Below are positions 44,547-53,193 of a stretch of DNA of 64,000 nucleotides, in pieces (the first letter of the stretch is position 1; every line of letters begins with the position of its first letter). Below the pieces are notes generated by a model. The model had not been told where the DNA came from and did not search any database. It saw nothing but the letters and a program-made list of their open reading frames with translations. The position numbers were made by a program, and so were the translations under genes. This DNA comes from Bacteroides_D sp963543925 (GTDB taxonomy: Bacteria > Bacteroidota > Bacteroidia > Bacteroidales > CAJPTX01): contig CAUUCP010000005.1 of NCBI GenBank assembly GCA_963543925.1, positions 1 through 64,000 of the forward strand, in the 5' to 3' direction.

Positions 44547-44651
44547 CCCACAGTGGATTGGTAAAGGTATTGCTCAAAGTGCCCATTCGTACGGAGGAAC
44601 AAGTACTTTTTCCTGAACAAGCGGTGTTGACTCACCGTAGCGAAAACAGGG

Positions 44652-44667
44652 TACTACCTAGGTAGTA
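44652..44667. other. Perfect 16-bp palindrome after nadA
   Basis: TACTACCTAGGTAGTA in the 185-bp gap between nadA and the ligase gene, followed by a T-rich stretch (TGTCTTTTATTA). It could be a weak terminator hairpin (6-bp stem, CTAG loop) or an operator of the downstream gene. Confidence 0.4.
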
Positions 44668-44731
44668 TGCATGTCTTTTATTATCCCTTGTAGAGAAAAC
44701 AATTCGCTTAACACTTGCGTTTATCCTCGTA

Positions 44732-46411
44732 ATGGAAAATACAACACCTCTTTCCACGGAAGACCTCTTTACGCAAGATTTGGGTGCGCGACTGCGTGAA
44801 ACTTTACAGACGCACTGGGACTTGGTCGCTTACTCTACCCATACGGGAGGGCAGGTATATTATCGCGAAGTTGCAGTGAAGGTGCTGGAAATTCACGAGC
44901 TTCTTCGACAGGCGAAGATTAAGCCAGGAGACAAGGTCGCGGTGCTGGGATACAATTCCCCTTACTGGGCGACGACCTATGTCGCCCTACTTGCCTATGG
45001 GGCGGTGGTGGTGCCTGTACCCCGTTCATTACGTTCCAAGATGATTTATCGAATCTTGCAGCATTCGGGGGCTAGGGCGCTCTTCCTATGTGAACATCTC
45101 TGGGAGAACCTCAATGAGTTCTACCTCTCTTATTTACAACTGATTGTCGGATTCCCTAACTGGAGCGTACTCTTTGTGAAGGAGAGCGCTTTGCAAAATT
45201 GCTCCTTTGAACAGGTCTCAAAAGCTGCCCTCACCAAAGAGAAGATCTGGGAACAGATGGGTGCGTTTCACACCTACGCTTCGGAAGATCCCGTAGTGCT
45301 CAACTATACCTCTGGGACGGTGGGGTTTCCCAAGGGTGTCCTTTTGCCAGCTCGGAGTTTACTTGCCAATATCCGATACGCTGAACGTGTCGTACCCTTG
45401 AAATCAAAGGATGTCATCGTCTCTTACCTCCCTTTTGAACACATTTATGGTCAGGTCTTTGACTTCTTATATGGTTTCCTCATGGGGGCGCATGTCCATA
45501 TCTTGTCGAGTACACCGTCGCTCTCGGCATTGCTTAAGGCTTTTCAAACCTATCACCCCAGGCTCATTTTGCTCCTCCCGAGTCTGTTTCAACGGATTTT
45601 CCAATCGTCGATTCCGCATTGCGCCAATAGAAAGGGGATCCGTTCACTGCTCCGCTTGCCTGTCGTGGGGGGATGGGTACAGTACTTTTTCCGAAGGCGT
45701 TTGGAACGGATTTTGGGCAGCAATTTTATCTCCGTGGTCATCGGAGGGTATCATTTCAATCCGCAGATAGAGGATTTTTTACGAACCATTCATTTTCGGT
45801 ATTCGGTAGGGTATGGGCTTACGGAAAACGGTGCTTTGGTCACATATCAGGGTCCAGAGACGGGAAAGCAGTATTCGGTAGGACAGGTGGTAGAGGGGGT
45901 CGAGCTCGAAATACAGGATCTAGACGAAAATGGGGTCGGAAATATCTGTATTCGTGGCTTAAATCTCATGCTAGGATATCACAATCCGTTTGATACGAAC
46001 GTCTCTTCTGTCTTCAGAAAAGGATGGTTTGATACAGGAGATCTTGGCTATCTTGATCAGAATAACTACCTTTACGTGAAAGGTAGAAGCGTAAACGCGT
46101 TACTTTTGCCAAGCGGACACCGCATCTATCCAGAAGAATTAGAGAACCTAATGAACACGATGCCCTATGTACAGGAGTCCCTTTTGGTGGAACGAAGGGG
46201 AGAGCTTGTGATGTTGGTACAGCCCTCGTTATTAACCAGAAGGCGTCGCCAACTTTCCGAGGCGCAATTATTTTTTGAGATGGAGCGTAACCGAGAGCGA
46301 CTCAATCAGCGCTTGGGTACTTCCGTTCGTGTGTCGAGGATCGAGCTGCAGTATCATCCCTTTGAATTGACTACCAAGTTGTCCGTGCGACGACCGGGGG
46401 CGCACTGCTAG
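44732..46411 (+). CDS. AMP-binding long-chain acyl-CoA synthetase-like enzyme
   Basis: 559 residues, ANL superfamily. Motifs in order: VAVLGYNSPYWATTYVALL, LNYTSGTVGFPKGV (P-loop A3), YLPFEHIYGQ, VGYGLTENG (A5), GWFDTGDLGYLDQNNYLYVKGR (A7/A8), and a C-terminal TTKLSVRR holding the likely catalytic lysine (A10). It would activate a carboxylic acid, probably a fatty acid, as an adenylate and transfer it to CoA. The ending is shorter than in many FadD proteins. Single-gene unit; exact substrate unknown. Confidence 0.85.
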   Translation: MENTTPLSTEDLFTQDLGARLRETLQTHWDLVAYSTHTGGQVYYREVAVKVLEIHELLRQAKIKPGDKVAVLGYNSPYWATTYVALLAYGAVVVPVPRSLRSKMIYRILQHSGARALFLCEHLWENLNEFYLSYLQLIVGFPNWSVLFVKESALQNCSFEQVSKAALTKEKIWEQMGAFHTYASEDPVVLNYTSGTVGFPKGVLLPARSLLANIRYAERVVPLKSKDVIVSYLPFEHIYGQVFDFLYGFLMGAHVHILSSTPSLSALLKAFQTYHPRLILLLPSLFQRIFQSSIPHCANRKGIRSLLRLPVVGGWVQYFFRRRLERILGSNFISVVIGGYHFNPQIEDFLRTIHFRYSVGYGLTENGALVTYQGPETGKQYSVGQVVEGVELEIQDLDENGVGNICIRGLNLMLGYHNPFDTNVSSVFRKGWFDTGDLGYLDQNNYLYVKGRSVNALLLPSGHRIYPEELENLMNTMPYVQESLLVERRGELVMLVQPSLLTRRRRQLSEAQLFFEMERNRERLNQRLGTSVRVSRIELQYHPFELTTKLSVRRPGAHC

Positions 46412-46447
46412 TGGGGAAGGTTATTAGGGCTTGTTGAGGTAAGGATT

Positions 46448-46459
46448 TTAAACGTTTAA
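46448..46459. other. 12-bp palindrome upstream of the 46474 gene
   Basis: TTAAACGTTTAA, perfectly symmetric, 14 bases before the ATG. It overlaps a near-consensus -7 box (TAATTTCG at 46457-46464), so a repressor site is possible. Confidence 0.35.
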
Positions 46460-46473
46460 TTTCGTAAGTAGAG

Positions 46474-47607
46474 ATGAGAATAGGAAGAAGTTCATGGCTG
46501 GCGCTCTGTCTTGTGGGGCTTGGCGCTACTGGGGTGTGGGCACAAGCTCCTACCCCTACGTTGGGACCAGCGGATGGTTCCGCAACTTATCAAACACCGT
46601 CAACGGATAAGTATTGGCGTGTAGATGACAATGCAAACAATGGTGGTAGCAATTTGAACATTGTTTATCAGACGATTGGAACGACGAGTAAGTACTGGGT
46701 AGCACCGAGTATCTTCCAACACAGTTTATTGGATCATACTCAGGCTGCACATACAGCAGGCTTGGCAGCAAACGCTAATTGGAAGTGGGAGGTAGATGGC
46801 TCGACGGCTCTTAGCCCAGTTGCTGAATTTGAGTTCCCTTCTTATACGCCAGGAACGCCACGTCCTCAGACAAGTCTTGACGTAAAAGCCATTGCGAGAA
46901 AAGAGATGATCCTCAAGGTAACGGAAACGGGGGATTGTGGCGATGGGCTTTCTACGTATTTCAAGATTATTGCTACTGGTAAACCGCAAATTGAGATAGA
47001 ATCTGCATCTCTTGTGTACGGAGGACCTACTGACAAGATTGATGGTACGCTTGAAACCGCTGCTGCAGGGGCAACTCCTACGGCTATTCAAAACGCAAAG
47101 GGTTTCTTGATCAAGACCTGTGATGCTACCAAGATCAATGGGAAAAGGTTGAAGATTAAATTGAAATCTACAGAAGAAGGGGTGCCAGACGATTTGCGTC
47201 GTTATGCATTTAGCGTACAGCACATGGTGCAAAAACATGCAGACGATGGTACTTATACTACAACCACGCCTTTGGCAATGGCAAAAGAGTATAAGTTGAA
47301 TGGTACGACTCCTGCTGAGAAGAAGCTCAGAATCCCTGCAGCAGGTGCTGAACTTGAGTTTTCTCTCGATAACCTTACGCTTGCTACGGGAGAAGACTAC
47401 GCAGAGCATGTTTACTATCTCGATGGTAGTGAAGGTCGTGACAAGCTCGTATCCATGGTTTCGCATCGCTCGAGTATGACAGACCCTACCACTCTGGGAA
47501 CGCTCGCTGAGTATGACTTCGACAAGGCCAATAAGGGCTACTATGTCGTGGTTCGTCTTGAGGCCTTCAGAACTGGTCCTGTTTACTTCATCCCTTATAT
47601 CGATTAG
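46474..47607 (+). CDS. Secreted protein of unknown function
   Basis: 377 residues. The signal peptide MRIGRSSWLALCLVGLGATGVWA ends at residue 23. The mature protein is beta-rich with a tryptophan/Asn-rich N-terminal region and segments such as SLDVKAIARKEMILKVTETGDCG and KRLKIKLKSTEEG, resembling Ig/PKD-like extracellular folds, but I recognise no family. No T9SS C-terminal signal is obvious. It is terminated by a strong hairpin, and the next two genes encode a T9SS type B cargo and a PorP/SprF protein, so a surface role is likely (inference). Base composition is somewhat richer in A+T than its neighbours. Confidence 0.7.
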   Translation: MRIGRSSWLALCLVGLGATGVWAQAPTPTLGPADGSATYQTPSTDKYWRVDDNANNGGSNLNIVYQTIGTTSKYWVAPSIFQHSLLDHTQAAHTAGLAANANWKWEVDGSTALSPVAEFEFPSYTPGTPRPQTSLDVKAIARKEMILKVTETGDCGDGLSTYFKIIATGKPQIEIESASLVYGGPTDKIDGTLETAAAGATPTAIQNAKGFLIKTCDATKINGKRLKIKLKSTEEGVPDDLRRYAFSVQHMVQKHADDGTYTTTTPLAMAKEYKLNGTTPAEKKLRIPAAGAELEFSLDNLTLATGEDYAEHVYYLDGSEGRDKLVSMVSHRSSMTDPTTLGTLAEYDFDKANKGYYVVVRLEAFRTGPVYFIPYID

Positions 47608-47619
47608 TCTAACACATTT

Positions 47620-47667
47620 GGAACGTGTGGTTGTCTCGAGAGGGCAGCCACACGCTCCATTTTTCTT
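47620..47667 (+). terminator. Rho-independent terminator after the 46474 gene
   Basis: GGAACGTGTGGTTGTC pairs with GGCAGCCACACGCTCC (one mismatch, several wobbles) and is followed by ATTTTTCTTT. Confidence 0.75.
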
Positions 47668-47675
47668 TATCTTTG
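47668..47675 (+). promoter_or_regulatory. -7 promoter box (TATCTTTG) for the T9SS cargo-porP operon
   Basis: Exact TAnnTTTG match right after the terminator and 34 bases before the ATG at 47710. Confidence 0.6.
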
Positions 47676-47709
47676 TAGCCCAGACAGCGAAAGAAGTGGC
47701 GTGTAACCA

Positions 47710-48939
47710 ATGACCCGAAACCATCCGTTCGGAATATTGAGTCCTGTGCTCGTTGTGGCGAGTTGGCTCTTGCTGTGTCTCCTATTGGGTGACGCAGTGG
47801 CTGCTCCGCGCAAGCGAAAACAGACGCGCTTCGAAGCTCCAAAAACTGGAGCGCCGCAGGAGAAGCTCCCCGCCGTCTGTTATGGTGACTCGCTCAAGTA
47901 CGGAGTCAAGGGGGAGAATGGAAAAGCCCTTTTTCTGTGGTCCGTCTATACCTTCTTGCCCAATGGTACGCGCGTGGATGTCCGTCTCGAGGATGTCGTA
48001 GAGCTCACCCCTCTAGGCGATAGTGTCACCATCAAGTGGCGAGACCGAGACGATGCCAATATCGGAGGAATCTATACCATAGAGGTCATGCAACGAACCG
48101 CATGTGGTTTTGGACTCCCCTACAAGACCGACGTATTAGTCAATACGCCCGATATGCATAAACCGCGCGAGGTGGTCGAGTTCTGTGACGATCAGGACTC
48201 CTGTCGTATAGACCTCGCTGCACTACCCTCCTTTGCCGACTATACGCGCTTCTACCTCCTACCCGCCGATACCCTTCTCCACTCCCCTACCTTCTATGTC
48301 CACGATACTATCACGCGACGCGTGCGTTACTATACAAAGGATTATACCTGTTCGTTTGGTGCGGTGAAAGCTGCGCCCATTCCTGCTCCAAGGTTCGACC
48401 TCGGACGAGATACGATCCTTAAAGAGGATGACGAGCTTGAGATTAACGTCTATAACCCCACATTCGCAAAATACGAATGGGATACAGATAATAAGAGTAC
48501 CGAGTGGTGGGCGTCCGTCTCTCCCTATACAGCTGCCATTACTGTACGGGGGTACGAGGGCGATCAACAAATTAGTCTGCGCGTGACAGGAGAGAATGGT
48601 TGTGCCGTTTCTGATACGATAAAGATACGAGCCATTAGCGAGACCCTCCTGCGCATTCCTGCGGCTTTTACCCCCAATGGCGATGGTGTGAACGATACAT
48701 GGGTGCTGGGACTCGACCCCAATGTCCGTTTCCCATCTTCGATCCCCGAGGTGCTGGAAGTGCGGGTCTATGATCGCACTGGAACCTTGGTGTGGTATTC
48801 CGACGACGGCTACCAACCGTGGAATGGGATCGATATCCGTGGACGTGCCCTCCCCGTAGATTCTTACCACTACGAGGTGATCTACATAGAGGAGAACGTT
48901 CAGAAAACCGCGCGTGGCGCAGTAACCATTGTTCGCTAG
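47710..48939 (+). CDS. T9SS type B sorting-domain (gliding motility-associated C-terminal) protein
   Basis: 409 residues. A signal peptide ends near DAVAA. The middle contains PKD-like beta segments. The last 95 residues are a classic type B T9SS domain: RIPAAFTPNGDGVNDTWVLG, VRVYDRTGTLVW, YQPWNGIDIRGRALPVDSYHYEV and GAVTIVR. Type B cargo depends on T9SS and usually on a linked PorP/SprF partner, encoded here 15 bases downstream. It is probably exported to the cell surface; activity unknown. Confidence 0.9.
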   Translation: MTRNHPFGILSPVLVVASWLLLCLLLGDAVAAPRKRKQTRFEAPKTGAPQEKLPAVCYGDSLKYGVKGENGKALFLWSVYTFLPNGTRVDVRLEDVVELTPLGDSVTIKWRDRDDANIGGIYTIEVMQRTACGFGLPYKTDVLVNTPDMHKPREVVEFCDDQDSCRIDLAALPSFADYTRFYLLPADTLLHSPTFYVHDTITRRVRYYTKDYTCSFGAVKAAPIPAPRFDLGRDTILKEDDELEINVYNPTFAKYEWDTDNKSTEWWASVSPYTAAITVRGYEGDQQISLRVTGENGCAVSDTIKIRAISETLLRIPAAFTPNGDGVNDTWVLGLDPNVRFPSSIPEVLEVRVYDRTGTLVWYSDDGYQPWNGIDIRGRALPVDSYHYEVIYIEENVQKTARGAVTIVR

Positions 48940-48954
48940 GGGGGGGCTTGAGAA

Positions 48955-49971
48955 ATGCTGCGTTCTTGTTCGCGTGTGGTAGGTTGCCTGTTGTGCTTGT
49001 GGTCACCGTTGTTGTGGTTTTGCACGACCGCACATGCGCAGCAACAGGGGATGTATAACCAGTACCTTACCAATCTCTTCTACTTCAATCCCGCTTTTGC
49101 TGGGGTGGATGGTATCATGGAGTTCTCGCTTATGGCGCGCGAGCAGTGGCTGGGGTATGCGCAGCGTCCGCGTACCTATTCGCTCAATTTCCAAATGAAC
49201 CTCCTTGATAACCCCCTTTTGGGAACTTCTTTTGAAATGAAGAGCATCCGTCGGGGGTCAAATGCGCGCTCCTTTGGAGAGGTCCTAGAGAAGGCGAGTA
49301 TGGGGGCTGCGGGTACGGTCTTCAGTGATATCAATGGATTGGTGCGTCGCACGGGTTTGCAGGGGGCGTATTCCTACCAGATCCTTATGGGGAACTGGCT
49401 TGTTGCCGCAGGTCTTGGGGTCTCTTTTATGCAGTATAAGGTAAATGTTTTGCCAAAGGATCTCTTCGACCCCAATATGGATGATCCGCTTATCGCTGCT
49501 GGGAAGCCTAACCAAGGTTACGCGCCTGATTTTAATATAGGTGCGATGGCATCTAATGGTACCATTTGGGCGGGGCTCTCTATGAATGCCCTTATGCAAA
49601 ATGCACTCCAGTTTGGTACGTACAATAAAGATAACGCCTACAAGCAGTTGCGTCAGATCTACGCCGTGGGGGGGTACAATCTTGATCTTCGCCCAGGGCT
49701 CGTGTTAGCCCCCTCGGCGTTAGTTACGTTCAATAGTGCTTGGCAGTGGAATGCCGATGTCTTGCTCAGGGTCGCTTATCAGAATAGATTCTGGGGAGCG
49801 GTAGGGTATCGTACTCTTTCCGACATGGTGCTCATGGGGGGGATTCGCTATGGGCGTCTCACCTTTGCCTATGCCTTTAGCTATACGATTGCCGCGCCGC
49901 AGGGTATCAATAAGTTTGGTACCCATGAATTTGTGGTCGGCTTCCGTGTAATGGCTAAGAAAGAGAAATAG
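48955..49971 (+). CDS. PorP/SprF family type IX secretion membrane protein
   Basis: 338 residues. A signal peptide ends at HA28. The family hallmark QQGMYNQYLTNLFYFNPAFAG follows directly, then an outer-membrane barrel with strands such as YSYQILMGNWLVAAGLGVSF and a terminal HEFVVGFRVMAK. PorP/SprF proteins are outer-membrane partners that bind T9SS type B cargo. The gene is 15 bases after such a cargo gene, a well-known linkage. It may be a cargo-specific paralogue rather than the core PorP, since porKLMN are not beside it. Confidence 0.92.
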   Translation: MLRSCSRVVGCLLCLWSPLLWFCTTAHAQQQGMYNQYLTNLFYFNPAFAGVDGIMEFSLMAREQWLGYAQRPRTYSLNFQMNLLDNPLLGTSFEMKSIRRGSNARSFGEVLEKASMGAAGTVFSDINGLVRRTGLQGAYSYQILMGNWLVAAGLGVSFMQYKVNVLPKDLFDPNMDDPLIAAGKPNQGYAPDFNIGAMASNGTIWAGLSMNALMQNALQFGTYNKDNAYKQLRQIYAVGGYNLDLRPGLVLAPSALVTFNSAWQWNADVLLRVAYQNRFWGAVGYRTLSDMVLMGGIRYGRLTFAYAFSYTIAAPQGINKFGTHEFVVGFRVMAKKEK

Positions 49972-49988
49972 TAGAGGAGGTCGCCCTT

Positions 49989-52391
49989 TTGTTTACTTTT
50001 CCACAAGATTTTGAAGCACGAACGGGCTTTGTGCACGTGCGCGCCGAGGTGCAAGCTTATGCAGTGACCCGAGCGGGGCGCGACCAAGTTGCTGCCTCGT
50101 GTTATTCGACCGACTATAATGCGATTGCAAGTAATTTGTCTCGCCTGCGCGAGTTGAAGGCCTTTCTCCTCTTCCATTCTCTCTCCGAAGAGTATTTTGT
50201 CGACGCGACAACGGCGCTCCTCAAATTACAGCATTCCGATCGTGCTTTTTCTGAGGAAGAAGCCGCGAATGTCCGTACTATGCTACGCTCCGTTCTTTAC
50301 CTACACTCTCTATGGGGAGAGGGCGTGGAAGTTCAGGCACTGCACGACTGGGTTGCACGAGTCCTAGTACCCGAGGAGGTACTGCATGAGATAGACACCG
50401 TGCTCGACCGAACGGGACACGTAAAGGACAATGCGTCGCCAGAGCTACTGCGTCTTCGTTCACAACTCCGCACTAAAGCGGGACGGGTCTCGCACAAGAT
50501 GGAAGAGCTCTTGGCGAGGTGTCAACGAGAGGGCTACTCCGATGCCAATGCGCAGGTGATGGTCCGTGACGGAAGACTCGTACTACCCATAGCCGCACAG
50601 CATAAGCGGCGCATACCATCCCTTCAGTTAGGGAGCTCTTCCACAGGACAAACGCTTTTTGTCACCCCCTACGAGGTCTTGGAGTTAGAAAATGAGCTCA
50701 AGGAGCTTGAGCAAGCCGAGCTCGCTGAGGTGGCGCGCATCTTGTCAGAACTCACCGACCGTTGTCGTCCCTTCTATCCTGAATTGCTGCAAGCCTCTGA
50801 TCTATTGATTTCGGTAGACGTCCTGCGGGCAAAGGTGCTCTATGCTATTGCGGTAGGCGGAGCTGCCCCTATACTTACGCAGGAACGTCGCTTGCTCCTG
50901 CGCGATGCGCAACATCCAGTACTGCTAAAACGGATGCAACGGGGAGGAAAAACTCCCGTACCCTTGAATTTGATTCTTGATCCCTCGCAGCGTATTGTGG
51001 TGATCTCGGGTCCTAATGCTGGCGGGAAGTCCGTCGCATTGCAGACCGTGGCACTCGCCTCCTATATGCTCCAGTCGGGGTTTTTACCCTTGGTTAAGGA
51101 GAATAGCGAGATGTGTCTTTTCGAAAACCTCTTGCTAGACATCGGAGACGCACAGTCCATAGAGGATGACCTCTCTACCTATAGTTCGCATCTCCAAGCG
51201 ATGAAGGCGTTTACCGAACGAGCTACCCCGACGACCCTCTTTCTCATCGATGAAATGGGCGCTGGGACAGAGCCCACAGCAGGAGGCGCAATAGCAGAGG
51301 CGATCCTTGTCGACCTCTATCACCACGGAGCTTACGGGATTGTAACCACCCACTACGCTTGTTTGAAAAATCTTGCTTCGCAAACCGAGGGGATGCAGAA
51401 TGCCTCCATGCGGTATGATATCGAGCATTTTGCGCCACAGTATACGCTCGACGTCGGAGCACCAGGCAGCAGCTACGCTTTTGCTATTGCGCGCAAGTTG
51501 GGGCTGCGTAAAAGCCTTATCGCTTATGCCGAGGAGTTGGCTGGCAAGGACTATATCAGTCTCGAGGAGCAGCTCCGTCGTGCGATAGACGAGCGCCGAG
51601 CATGGGAGAAGAAGCAGCAGGAGCTTGAGAGCTTGCGACAAGAGGTGGCGACCTTACAAGCTGAACTCGCCGAGGAACGGGCTACCCTCACAGAGCGTAA
51701 ACAGAAGGTCTTGGCCGAGGCGCGTAAACAGGCGCAGGCGATGTTGCGCGACTGTAATCGAACCATAGAGGAAACGGTCAGACTAATCCGAGAGAGCAAT
51801 GCTGAAAAGGAAACGACCAAGCGTGTCCGTGAAGAATTGAAGTTTTACCAGTCCTTTGTGGATTCGGAGACGGAAGCAGCAAAGCCTCAAAAGGTACAGT
51901 CTGCACCCGTAAAACCAACCTTGGCGATAGGAGACACGGTAAAGCTTCTGGGTGGCAATATGGGGCAGGTGGTCAATGTGAAGGGGGAAAAGGTCGTGGT
52001 TGCCGTAGGGCAGCTCATGACCACAATGAATATCGCCGATGTCGAAGTCGTGACGAACCCTGCCGCAGGGCGTACGAAAGGGGGGAGCGCAAGTGCCGCT
52101 TCGCAGAGAGTCTCCCCGCTTAGTTCGATGCGTCAACGAAGGTTGAACTTCTCACCCAACCTAGATATTCGTGGGATGCGGGGGGACGAGGCCATGGAGC
52201 TCGTAAGACAGTACCTAGACGATGCCCAGATGTTTAACATCCCCTTTGTGAGTATCCTCCATGGCAAGGGGACGGGCATCTTGCGCAATCTAGTGCATGA
52301 CTACCTCCGGCACGCGACATTTGTCGATAGCTATACCAATACCTCGCCTACCTGTGCTGATGGGGGGGTGACGGAGGTTTACCTGAAATAG
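49989..52391 (+). CDS. mutS2: Endonuclease MutS2
   Basis: 800 residues. The start is a TTG at 49989, supported by AGGAGG at 49975-49981 with ideal spacing. MutS core and lever occupy about 1-310, the ATPase about 320-510 (GPNAGGKSVALQ Walker A, LFLIDEMGAGTEP Walker B, TTHYACLK), a coiled coil about 520-640 and the C-terminal Smr nuclease about 725-800 (LDIRGMRGDEA, HGKGTGILR). It suppresses recombination or acts on stalled ribosomes; it is not a mismatch-repair protein. Its 3' end overlaps the convergent methyltransferase gene by 13 bases. Confidence 0.95.
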   Translation: MFTFPQDFEARTGFVHVRAEVQAYAVTRAGRDQVAASCYSTDYNAIASNLSRLRELKAFLLFHSLSEEYFVDATTALLKLQHSDRAFSEEEAANVRTMLRSVLYLHSLWGEGVEVQALHDWVARVLVPEEVLHEIDTVLDRTGHVKDNASPELLRLRSQLRTKAGRVSHKMEELLARCQREGYSDANAQVMVRDGRLVLPIAAQHKRRIPSLQLGSSSTGQTLFVTPYEVLELENELKELEQAELAEVARILSELTDRCRPFYPELLQASDLLISVDVLRAKVLYAIAVGGAAPILTQERRLLLRDAQHPVLLKRMQRGGKTPVPLNLILDPSQRIVVISGPNAGGKSVALQTVALASYMLQSGFLPLVKENSEMCLFENLLLDIGDAQSIEDDLSTYSSHLQAMKAFTERATPTTLFLIDEMGAGTEPTAGGAIAEAILVDLYHHGAYGIVTTHYACLKNLASQTEGMQNASMRYDIEHFAPQYTLDVGAPGSSYAFAIARKLGLRKSLIAYAEELAGKDYISLEEQLRRAIDERRAWEKKQQELESLRQEVATLQAELAEERATLTERKQKVLAEARKQAQAMLRDCNRTIEETVRLIRESNAEKETTKRVREELKFYQSFVDSETEAAKPQKVQSAPVKPTLAIGDTVKLLGGNMGQVVNVKGEKVVVAVGQLMTTMNIADVEVVTNPAAGRTKGGSASAASQRVSPLSSMRQRRLNFSPNLDIRGMRGDEAMELVRQYLDDAQMFNIPFVSILHGKGTGILRNLVHDYLRHATFVDSYTNTSPTCADGGVTEVYLK

Positions 52392-53113
52392 CTTGCGGCG
52401 GCGCATAGGATCGCCACAGCACTCGCCACATTCAGCGAATCCCCTTGTCCACCTTCTCCCTTGGGGATCGTGACTTGCAGTTGTGCCTGTGCTAGGAGTT
52501 CCTGTGAGAGCCCGTGCCCCTCATTTCCAAACAGGAACAGGCTTGGTGCTCGCAGCGTAACCTGCTGGAGCGGTTGCCCCTCTAGCTGGGTACCTACGAT
52601 GGTCGTTTTTGGCGTTAGAAAGGGGCGAATCTCTTCGAAGTGGCGATAGGCAATAGAGATATAGCCCAGTCCTCCCATCGAGGCTTGTAAAGCCTTGGAG
52701 TTGAAGATGCTCACGCTGTCGGGCGAACAGATCACCTGGCGGAAGCCGAACCACGCCGCCGTGCGAACGATAGTCCCCAAGTTGCCAGGATCTTGCAGGT
52801 TTTCTAGGTAGAGGTGATAACCGCTGTCCATGGGCAATACCGTCCCTTCCATACGCGGGAAAACCCCGAGCACTGAAGCAGGAGTGTCGAGGTGCGACAT
52901 CCGCCCCATCTCTTCTTGTGTTACAAGGACGGGGCTAAAGGTCGCAAATCGTTCTTTTTCCTCTGCAAGACAATAGAGCGCGATGGGGCGTAGCCCACTT
53001 CGCAAGAGCTCCTCGACCAGTCTCCGTCCCTCTGCGACAAAGCGTCCAGCTTTTTTGGCAACGTGCGATGAGTGGAGAGAGCGTATCGACTTTAGCGTGG
53101 CTTGTGAGATCAT
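52379..53113 (-). CDS. SpoU/TrmH-family RNA methyltransferase
   Basis: 244 residues from the ATG at 53113 (MISQATLKSIRSLHSS); starts at 53125 and 53173 are in frame but cross the promoter region of the divergent gene. An N-terminal substrate-binding domain (RFVAEGRRLVEELL) is followed by the SPOUT knot with motif 1 NLQDPGNLGTIVRTAAWFG, motif 2 LFGNEGHGLSQELL and motif 3 VTIPKGEGGQGDSLNVASA. It transfers a methyl group from SAM to a ribose 2'-OH in rRNA or tRNA; target not determined. It is convergent and overlapping with mutS2 and divergent from tamL. Confidence 0.9.
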   Translation of the reverse strand: MISQATLKSIRSLHSSHVAKKAGRFVAEGRRLVEELLRSGLRPIALYCLAEEKERFATFSPVLVTQEEMGRMSHLDTPASVLGVFPRMEGTVLPMDSGYHLYLENLQDPGNLGTIVRTAAWFGFRQVICSPDSVSIFNSKALQASMGGLGYISIAYRHFEEIRPFLTPKTTIVGTQLEGQPLQQVTLRAPSLFLFGNEGHGLSQELLAQAQLQVTIPKGEGGQGDSLNVASAVAILCAAASYFR

Positions 53114-53124
53114 CACGAACAGCA

Positions 53125-53155
53125 TTGATTGGTGTGAGCGAAAGTAGTAACTTTG
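53125..53155 (+). promoter_or_regulatory. Promoter (TTG -33 and TAACTTTG -7) for tamL
   Basis: TTG at 53125-53127 and TAACTTTG at 53148-53155 separated by 20 bases, the best full Bacteroidota promoter in the window. It lies 38 bases upstream of the ATG at 53194 and rules out the longer in-frame start at 53068. Confidence 0.7.
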
Positions 53156-53193
53156 TTCCAAAGTCTGTGCCATTTATCCGTTTGTTGTCGCTC

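Noticed and set aside
44732..46411. Fatty-acyl-AMP ligase of a biosynthetic cluster
   Set aside because: No carrier protein, PKS or NRPS genes are nearby, so only a general acyl-CoA synthetase-like call is justified.
46726..47724. 332-residue minus-strand open frame opposite the secreted protein
   Set aside because: The plus-strand gene has a signal peptide and a terminator on its strand; the minus frame has neither and crosses that terminator and a promoter box.
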